Below, piece after piece: positions 57,913 to 64,000 of a DNA stretch of 64,000 bases. The stretch spans positions 2,294,001-2,358,000 of the forward strand of contig CP087207.1 in assembly GCA_020912385.1 (NCBI GenBank), in the 5' to 3' direction. Made by a program: the position numbers and the translations under genes. Positions within the stretch are counted from its first letter, which is position 1. Every line of letters starts with the position of its first letter. The stretch is from Neofusicoccum parvum (Eukaryota > Ascomycota > Dothideomycetes > Botryosphaeriales > Botryosphaeriaceae). Under the pieces are notes generated by a model. That model did no database searches. It saw nothing but the letters and a program-made list of their open reading frames with translations, and was not told the origin of the DNA.

Positions 57913-58476
57913 ATGGAAGCCGCGCTCAAGACCTTCTTCACGTCGCCGCGCTTCGCCGTCGCGGGCGCTAGCTCCGACCGCGCCAAATTCGGCCACAAGG
58001 GTGCGCGCATGCCCCCCCACCACCACCAGCACGCTCCTCCCCCCAGCAGCAAACCCGCCTGCTAACCTCCCCCCCTCGCAGTATTCGTGTGGTACCTCAC
58101 GCACTCCCTCCCGGCCACGCCCATCAACCCGCGCGCGCCCACCATCAGCGCGCTGGGCCGCGACCACGCGGCCGTGGCGTCGCCATCGGCGCTGCCCGCG
58201 CCCGCCGACACGGCGCTGTCGGTCATCACGCCGCCGGCGGTGACGCTGCCGCTGCTGCGCGAGGCCAAGGGCGCCGGCGTGCGCGCCGTCTGGCTGCAGC
58301 CCGGCACCTTCGACGCCGAGGTGCTGGCCTACGCCGAGGCCGCGTTCCCCGGCGCCGTCGTCGCCGGCGACATGTGGGGCGCGAGCGGCGGGCACGGCGA
58401 GGGCTGGTGCGTGCTGGTGGACGGCGAGGAGGGGCTGAGGGTTGCGGGCAGGGAGTGGGAGGCCGCGAGGTTGTGA
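57913..58476 (+). CDS. CoA-binding-domain (Rossmann-fold) protein
   Basis: Exons 57913-58000 and 58082-58476 (intron GTGCGC...CTCGCAG) encode 160 aa, the usual length for stand-alone CoA-binding proteins (YccU type). Features: MEAALKTFFTSPRFAVAGAS, the first strand and Gly-containing turn, then DRAKFGHKVFVWYL; NPRAPTISALG, in which the family has a P-x-N-P-like turn; ADTALSVITPPAVTLPLLRE; GVRAVWLQPGTFDAE; and a C-terminal helix. The family binds CoA or a similar nucleotide; the substrate is unknown. The start is chosen because the domain begins right after it; the open frame upstream is Arg/Pro-rich leader. Very high GC at third positions. Confidence 0.88.
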
Positions 58477-58674
58477 GGGTTGGGGGGGACTGGGGGGTTT
58501 TTTGGGCGGTGGGACGGCGTGCGTTGTTTTCTAGATCGGCTTCGTTTGGTGCTGTGGAGTTGGCGTGGGATAGATGGCAGGCATTGTCGCCAGATGAGCG
58601 TTTCTTCTTGCTGGGTGAGAGGGAAACCGCGGAAGGGAGAACCGCGGCGTGACGAGTTCATGCAATGGGGTGCG

Positions 58675-58702
58675 TGAGGGTGAGGGTGAGGGTGAGGGTG
58701 AT
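58675..58702 (+). repeat. TGAGGG hexamer repeat
   Basis: Four to five tandem TGAGGG units between two convergent genes. Similar to, but not, the fungal telomere repeat TTAGGG. Confidence 0.75.
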
Positions 58703-58843
58703 GGTACTGCTGTTGGAGAGCGGTGGCCTCTGCGGAGTTGTCAGTCAAGTGGTCGGCACAACCCATCGAATTTCTCTCAGACTGTCCTCGGCTGGATTGA
58801 CGTACCAGCGAGGGCGCATCAACAACATGCAAGCAGCGAGAGA

Positions 58844-61064
58844 TCAGCCAACGAAATTAGCTTCCGTCTCCCAGCAACAGATCCGCCGCAGGCCTGCGGT
58901 CTCGAAATCCAAGAGCTCACCATACGCATGGCTTTCAACGAGGTGCTCACGAAAGTCGCCCGCGGAGGTAAACTTCCGCTGTGCGCAATTGCGGTAGTGG
59001 TGCTCCTCCACGATGTGCCGCAACCGCTCCGCCCAGTCCGACGGGGTGTCGACAAACTTTTTATGACAGTAGTTGCAAAGCCACGACGGCCGGACCGAGA
59101 AATCCGCAACTTTCGAAAACGCTTCTTTCACGCCGCTCAGCTTGCGACAAGACCACTGCATGCATGTCCGGTGCTGTGAGGCCGCAACTTCGCGATTCGG
59201 GAACGCCCTCAGGCAGCATTTGCACCAACACGCACCTCCGAGGCTGTGGGTTTGCGACGCACCTGGTCATTATCGGCTTCATGTGATCTGCAGAGCTTGG
59301 CTTACATTTCCTTCGCAGATGTGTGACACGAATGCTGCATCCCATCATCCCCAAACAAATTGGCTTGAAACCCGTCACACTGAAGCCGGCGCAACCACCA
59401 CTGAGAGAGGTCGCTTCCACTGCGGTAATGCTCAGCAACATGCGCAACCCGGCTCTGCCAATCGGGCAGCCGCTTGCCGCAGAAGCCACAGCAGAGGGCG
59501 GCATGATCCGGCGGAATGGGAGGTGTGTTGATGGCCCAGCGTTTGAGTTCGAACTCACCGCCGCCATGGGCATGGCTGACGTGTTGGGCCAAATGGTCAG
59601 CTCTCTTGTACGTTCGAAAATCCAGTGATTTGGACGAGCATTCGGCATGTTTGCAAGCCCAGAGGGTACGTGGTGCGTGGATGGTCTCCTCGTGTCGTTT
59701 CCATTCAGTCTCGGATTTGAGAGCCTTCACGCTGCGGCAAAACGTGCAGTAGAACTTCGCGGGCTGAGCCTCTGCTTCCAGGTAGTATCTTCTGTAAACA
59801 GTCTCAACCCTGCACCTGCGGCCCCGCCTCGAGCTCCGGCTACCGCATAGGTTGCTGTGAGAGTCGATGCTGCTGCCACCATTCGTGTCGGAATTCACAG
59901 AATCAGCTCTGCTGTAGGGTGGCCATGGCTGTGAAGCACGCCTGGAGACATTACACTCCTTGGAAGCTTGGTGTTTTATGACAGATATGCCTGCGGGGTC
60001 CTCCTCCACTGGGCTCTCCAAATACTTCTCGAGTGGCGCTTCTGCTCCTGCATTTTCGAGGCTTTTGAGCATCTCTTGGAGGCTCGACTCAGTCAGAGAT
60101 TGAGTTGGCCGTGAGTCCGGCTCAAGATCTTGATGGCTGAGCGTGGCACTTGACTTGAGACCATTATTAGAGACGGATGAGTCTATATCAACATTAGATC
60201 TCCTGGGAAGGTTCAAAATACTGGTGATGATGACACATACCCTTCATCAGACTTCGAAGGCGTTTGTTGCTGAACCATTGCCTTAGCCGTTTTGACTCGA
60301 TTCCTGTCTGGGACGAGAGCTCTTCGAATTCGTGCTTGGATGGATATGGTTGAATTGCAAAGTGCTGGTTGAGAGTGTCTTTTACATTCGGAGGAAACTT
60401 TGCTCGAAGCCGACGACCAGACTCTTTCTTTGTTTTGCCGTGCATCGCCGTGGATTGAGCTGTCTCGGTCTCCATTGGGAATATCCGAGGCTGAGATATA
60501 GCAGAATCAAAGTCAAGATCAATTTTATCAACGCTGTCTGGATTAGCCAAATGACTTTATGAAGAAGAGCCATCCTTACCCGATTGTATTAGTAAATGAC
60601 GTACAAACATATCTTCCAGCTGACGATCGGTCCTGATATGCTATGAGCTGTTCTCGTCTTGATAGGTTGTGGGCGTAATCGAATACCTGTGCACAGGGGT
60701 TTGAGATACCGCAGTCATGAGGACCTTCCTCAGCGAGAGCCAGAGTATTCAAGATACTGCTAGAACTTTCAGCTTCAGGCAGCACTTCTAGTGGCTCGGT
60801 CATGCCGGTAATAGCCAGGCTTTGAGAGTAGACTTTGGATTCGAGTAGGCCCATAATGGCGTAGGGATCGGGTTGGGGTGCTGAATCCCAGGAGGCCACC
60901 GGCAGTGTGGGGTCGAGTCCCGAATGCAGGTTGGAAAGATGATCGAAGGAGAAATCCGGCGGGTAGCACTCCGGGTCAAACACACCAAAGGTTTCCGTCG
61001 GATCCCCATCCTGAAAGTCCAGGTAGGAGCTGCTGGAATACTGGCCGCCGAACCAGCAGTCCAT
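58844..61064 (-). CDS. homeobox and C2H2 zinc-finger transcription factor
   Basis: Proposed exons 61064-60580, 60533-60241, 60182-59330, 59287-59236 and 59173-58844, 670 aa in phase. An acidic N-terminus (SYLDFQDGDPTETFGVFDPE) precedes a homeodomain at about residues 201-256 (RRLRAKFPP, PYPSKHEFEELSSQTGI, LRQWFSNKRLRS) with the WFxNxR recognition helix. Then come C2H2-type units: FYCTFCRSVKALKSETEWKR, LWACKHAECSSKSLDF, LCCGFCGKRLPDWQSRVAHV and, in the last exon, WLCNYCHKKF and NCAQRKFTSAGDF. Exons 1-3 are firm. In exon 3 the frame meets TAA at 59302-59304; a 42-nt intron (59329-59288, GTGTCA...CTGCAG) would remove it and lead to the last fingers. If that intron is not used, the protein ends at 59302. 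Nuclear; targets unknown. Confidence 0.78.
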
Positions 61065-61616
61065 GGTTCAGGGGAAATCAAAAAGACTGCGGAAGCGGTG
61101 CTGCAGTTCGTTGGGGTCGAGATATATGCTGGTGGAAAACTCAGCCTTGCTTGTACTTTGAGCTTTAAGGCGAGGGTGGGGCTGTAAATTAGAGTTGGTG
61201 ACGCAGTGACACATTGCATTCATTGCAACCCCGCAAGAGCGCCACGGTGGGCTGCATAAGAAAATTGAGGCCTCCAATCAGACCAATAGATCAGAGCACT
61301 TCCTGAATCTTGATAGCTTCAACTAGCCACACAGGTGCTTTTCTTAGCCCAACCGCTTTGTCGGCTACAGCAACTCTATTTCACTGTGGCACCTTCGCAG
61401 TGATCGCGCGGAATGAATACCATCTTATAGGTAAAACGTGAGCGCGTCCGGACGAACCCTCCGACCTCCCACGCCCAACCAACAACCGAAAACGCAGCAA
61501 CTTCCCCACACGCCCATCCACACTGTTAACGATAAGCCATCACGCCCTCCTATCCGACATCCGTCACTATCCCATCTCCATCTCCATCTCCCTCCCTCCC
61601 CTTCTCCAGCACCCCT
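61065..61616. other. intergenic, no gene seen
   Basis: The upstream region of the homeobox gene and the 3' region of the Pro/Ala-rich gene. C-rich near 61.5-61.6 kb. Confidence 0.35.
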
Positions 61617-63734
61617 TCACCGCCCCCACCCTCCCCCCCTCACACACCCCGCCAGCGCCCCCACCCCCTTGAAAACCAGCCCGATCGGCCAAAACACAAC
61701 CACCAACGCCCTCCCCAACGTCGACAGCAGGTACGCCGCCGCGACGACCACCCACACGACCGCGACTAGCTGCAGAGTCTGCACGACCGCCTGGCGCGAG
61801 ACACGGATCGAGATGAGCGGCTGGTGCGCCGCGTCCGAGTCTTGCGTCTTGACGGCAGGAGCAGCAGCGGCGGCGGCGGCAGCGACAGTGACCCTGCGGG
61901 CTGCGAGGACGGCGGACGCGGAGTAAGGTGCGACGGGTTTCTTCGCCGTGCTCGCTGCGGCGGGCGTCTTCGCCGTGTTAGCGGCGGGCTTGACGGCTTT
62001 GGGCGCAGGCGCAGGCGCGGGGGCCGGGGCTGGTTTGGTGAGTTTGGCGCGGGCGGGTTTGGATGGCGGCGGGGCTACGGCGCCGACGGGAGTCTTTGCG
62101 GCCATCTTCGTCGTCTCCGGTAGCGGGGTTTTGCTAGCTGTTGGGTTGGTAGGAGCCGTCGTTGAGGTGCTCTTCTGTGCTTTCGTTAGGCTGCTGCTGG
62201 TCTGCGTCGCCTTCGTCGAGCTGCCAAGCGAGGTCTGCGTACCATTCTCAGGGACGCTGCGATTTCCAGTCTTGACGACGAGGCGCTGTACGCCTGTACC
62301 GTTGAGGCGCGTCTGGGCGCGCACGGTGGGGGTTTCGTACGAGGGTTGGATGGGGTGGCGCTTGTACGTTTGTCCGGCGACGCTGGCACGGGTTTGCGTG
62401 GCGCGGTTGTGTGTGTCGGCAGTGGCGGGTGCAGGAGGGGCAGTAGGAACGCGAATGCGTGCTGTTTTCAAAGGCATCACGGGAACGGGTGCAGTTGTAG
62501 GAGGCGGAGGAGCTGGTGCATGTGCCTGCCTGTGTGGCGGAGGGGGTGGTGGATACTCCAGCAAAATTGGCGACACATTAGGTGACGGCCGTGTAATATC
62601 TTCCGGCGCGCTAGGCATGGATGGGGCCGCCATATGCTCAGTCGCGACCGGTTTGCGTGGTATAGAGCTTACACGCCGCGGCTCGCGGGGCCCCCGGACC
62701 TCCCCTCGACGCTGGTGCTGCGCGGAGACACAAAAGTCGCGCGACCCCCCTGAGCTGTATGACCGCGAGCGCGTCACTTGGATAGGGCTGCGCGATTGTG
62801 GGTGCATTACGCGTGGGCCAGCGACGCCGAAGCGCTGGGGTGCTGGGGCGCGTATTGGGGGAGGAGAGCCACCGGGCGTCAGCGGGCCGGCAGGCAGCTC
62901 GTAGACCCTGCGGCTCTCCGTTGTGACCCATGTGGCTATTGCGTCGGTGCCGCCATTTGTGACTGTTTGGAGCGGCGGTGTGATTGTCAGCGCTCCGGGC
63001 ATGCGCAGGTGGTCTGGGTCAAAGGCTGCGTAGTGTGTTGACGGAGGTTGCGATTGGAGCGGCTGCGTTGAGCTATCTAAGGCATCGGGTGGTTCCTCAT
63101 TTTCGAAGGAGACCTTGGGGGGCACGGGCGGCGGTTGGGTTCTGTGTTCTGGAGGGGCTGGAGGCTGTTCTCTAGGCGCAGAGGGGTTCGTCCTGCCAAA
63201 AGGCCGCCAACGTCTTGCTCTTTGCTCTTTTTGCTGCGGCCAAGTTCTATGGTGTGCGAGATCCAAGGCTTCTGCCGGGCCTGAGGGTGAACATGCGGTC
63301 GCGCCGGAAGATGGCGGTTCGGAGCGTTCGGAGACGAGACTCAGCACGCTAGGACTCATTTCACCGGTGTGCGGATTCGGGTGTTGAACGGTGAGGTAGT
63401 CGTCCGTATCGCCGACGCTCAGATGGGGTCTGCCGTGGGTAGGGTGCTCGAACGCCACAAGTGTCCCTGAAGACGACAAGGAGGAGGAACAGCTATCGCG
63501 GCGGGCGCGTGGGCGATGGCCGCGACCCTCGGAGCTTGAACGGAGTAGTAATAGCTGGCGAGCCCAGCGACGGATACTTCTGGTGAACAGTAGCTGGCTA
63601 GCCCAGCGACGGAGACTCGAGAGTTCGACGCGCTCACGCGATAGAAAAGGGCCATGCTCGCTGCTGCCGTGCGGTTGGCGGGACGGCTGTGGCAGGAATG
63701 TGGCAGGCGCTGAGGAATGCGTAGCCCACGCCAT
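61617..63734 (-). CDS. Pro/Ala-rich protein with hydrophobic C-terminus, function unknown
   Basis: A single exon, 705 aa from the ATG at 63734 (MAWATHSSAP). The frame is open 82 codons further, but a minus-strand TATA box about 100 bp before 63734 argues for this start. The body is disordered: Ser/Arg-rich, then PPPVPPKVSFENEEPPD, EYPPPPPPHRQ, many TQT and KTP motifs and Ala-rich runs. Near the C-terminus two hydrophobic segments (LVAVVWVVVAAAYLLS and LVVVFWPIGLVFKGVGAL) predict a membrane hairpin or tail anchor. Near residues 42-67 a 13-residue unit (RRWASQLL..., RRWARQLL...) is duplicated, from a 39-bp-period DNA duplication. The protein is long and of uneven composition, but the frame is uninterrupted and the membrane tail is distinctive. 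Confidence 0.68.
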   Translation of the reverse strand: MAWATHSSAPATFLPQPSRQPHGSSEHGPFLSRERVELSSLRRWASQLLFTRSIRRWARQLLLLRSSSEGRGHRPRARRDSCSSSLSSSGTLVAFEHPTHGRPHLSVGDTDDYLTVQHPNPHTGEMSPSVLSLVSERSEPPSSGATACSPSGPAEALDLAHHRTWPQQKEQRARRWRPFGRTNPSAPREQPPAPPEHRTQPPPVPPKVSFENEEPPDALDSSTQPLQSQPPSTHYAAFDPDHLRMPGALTITPPLQTVTNGGTDAIATWVTTESRRVYELPAGPLTPGGSPPPIRAPAPQRFGVAGPRVMHPQSRSPIQVTRSRSYSSGGSRDFCVSAQHQRRGEVRGPREPRRVSSIPRKPVATEHMAAPSMPSAPEDITRPSPNVSPILLEYPPPPPPHRQAHAPAPPPPTTAPVPVMPLKTARIRVPTAPPAPATADTHNRATQTRASVAGQTYKRHPIQPSYETPTVRAQTRLNGTGVQRLVVKTGNRSVPENGTQTSLGSSTKATQTSSSLTKAQKSTSTTAPTNPTASKTPLPETTKMAAKTPVGAVAPPPSKPARAKLTKPAPAPAPAPAPKAVKPAANTAKTPAAASTAKKPVAPYSASAVLAARRVTVAAAAAAAAPAVKTQDSDAAHQPLISIRVSRQAVVQTLQLVAVVWVVVAAAYLLSTLGRALVVVFWPIGLVFKGVGALAGCVRGGGWGR
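63552..63613. repeat. 23-bp direct repeat with 39-bp period
   Basis: Units at 63552-63574 and 63591-63613 differ at one base. The period is 13 codons, so the duplication kept the frame of the host gene. Confidence 0.8.
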
Positions 63735-63831
63735 CGTGCGAGCCGAACACGGGGATGCGCCTCCCCTAGCGAAGGTTCTTGGCTGTTTAACGACCGTCGT
63801 TCCTGGGGTTAAGGAGAGAAGCAGCGTTGCG

Positions 63832-63841
63832 CCTTTTATAG
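63832..63841 (-). promoter_or_regulatory. TATA box, minus strand
   Basis: CTATAAAAGG on the minus strand, 98 bp before the ATG at 63734. It fits the core promoter of the 705-aa protein and argues against starts farther upstream. Confidence 0.6.
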
Positions 63842-64000
63842 AGTACTGGCCTGCGCTTTGTATCATAGCTCCACGGTTTGGGCGTCGATGAGCAGGAAGT
63901 ATCCATGGTTCTATCACCGCAGTCTTGTCAAAGGAGCCAACAGGATGACTTAATTGCCGCGTCGAATCGGGTATGGACACGGGTGCTCAGGCCGAGGAAG

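Noticed and set aside
58675..58702. Interstitial telomere
   Set aside because: The unit is TGAGGG, not TTAGGG, and only four to five copies are present between ordinary genes.
59540..59570. Palindrome GAGTTCGAACTC as a regulatory site
   Set aside because: It lies inside coding sequence of the homeobox gene and is explained by codon choice.

Overview
The window is genomic DNA from a filamentous ascomycete (Pezizomycotina; a Dothideomycete is my guess, not shown). Genes are monocistronic and face both ways. Most have short spliceosomal introns (about 42-90 nt, GTRNGN donors, CTAAY branch sites, YAG acceptors). Many products are of fungal type: an NDT80/VIB-1 regulator, heme-less cystathionine beta-synthase, an NCS1 permease and a homeobox/C2H2 factor. 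There are no operons, and I found no rRNA, tRNA or CRISPR.

Layout. 1-4.7 kb: the 5' part of an augmin HAUS3-like gene, divergent from thymidylate synthase, then a conserved coiled-coil protein of unknown function. 5.9-12.4 kb: an accessory block. It holds a 446-aa membrane protein with an exact 61-residue internal duplication, an AT-rich patch with inverted repeats, and a ten-exon gene joining a SERAC1/SesB-type serine hydrolase to a CorA-like two-helix membrane module with the GMN signature. 12.4-18.8 kb: GC-rich, low-complexity DNA without a supportable gene. 18.8-21.8 kb: a vib-1/xprG homologue that starts from a 28-nt exon. 26.4-28.0 kb: cystathionine beta-synthase. 29.3-33.7 kb: a MYND-finger protein, an orphan exon-like frame and a C2H2 protein. 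34.8-41.0 kb: a hydantoinase/oxoprolinase-DUF917 fusion divergent from an NCS1 permease, which looks like an uptake and breakdown pair for a hydantoin-like compound. 41.8-42.1 kb: a truncated relic gene. 47.0-48.4 kb: a conserved unknown protein. 50.0-50.7 kb: an 84-aa protein that is one double-stranded-RNA-binding motif. 53.4-55.1 kb: a diverged non-coding repeat array with a minus-strand TATA promoter beside it. 55.4-55.8 kb: an intact non-autonomous hAT MITE with a perfect 8-bp target duplication, 9 bp past the stop codon of a single-pass membrane protein. 57.9-63.7 kb: a CoA-binding protein, a homeobox/C2H2 factor and a Pro/Ala-rich protein with a hydrophobic C-terminus.

The genes do not form one pathway. 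Three themes stand out. (i) The hydrolase-CorA fusion has the parts of a fungal NLR-type cell-death effector but no NACHT or NB-ARC switch, and it lies about 6.5 kb from the gene for the regulator that in Neurospora controls incompatibility genes. (ii) The hydantoinase and NCS1 genes share one 1.05-kb intergenic region. (iii) The 53-56 kb segment combines an unexplained repeat family with a fresh MITE insertion. Splice sites were placed by eye from consensus and reading-frame continuity; none has been tested against transcripts.
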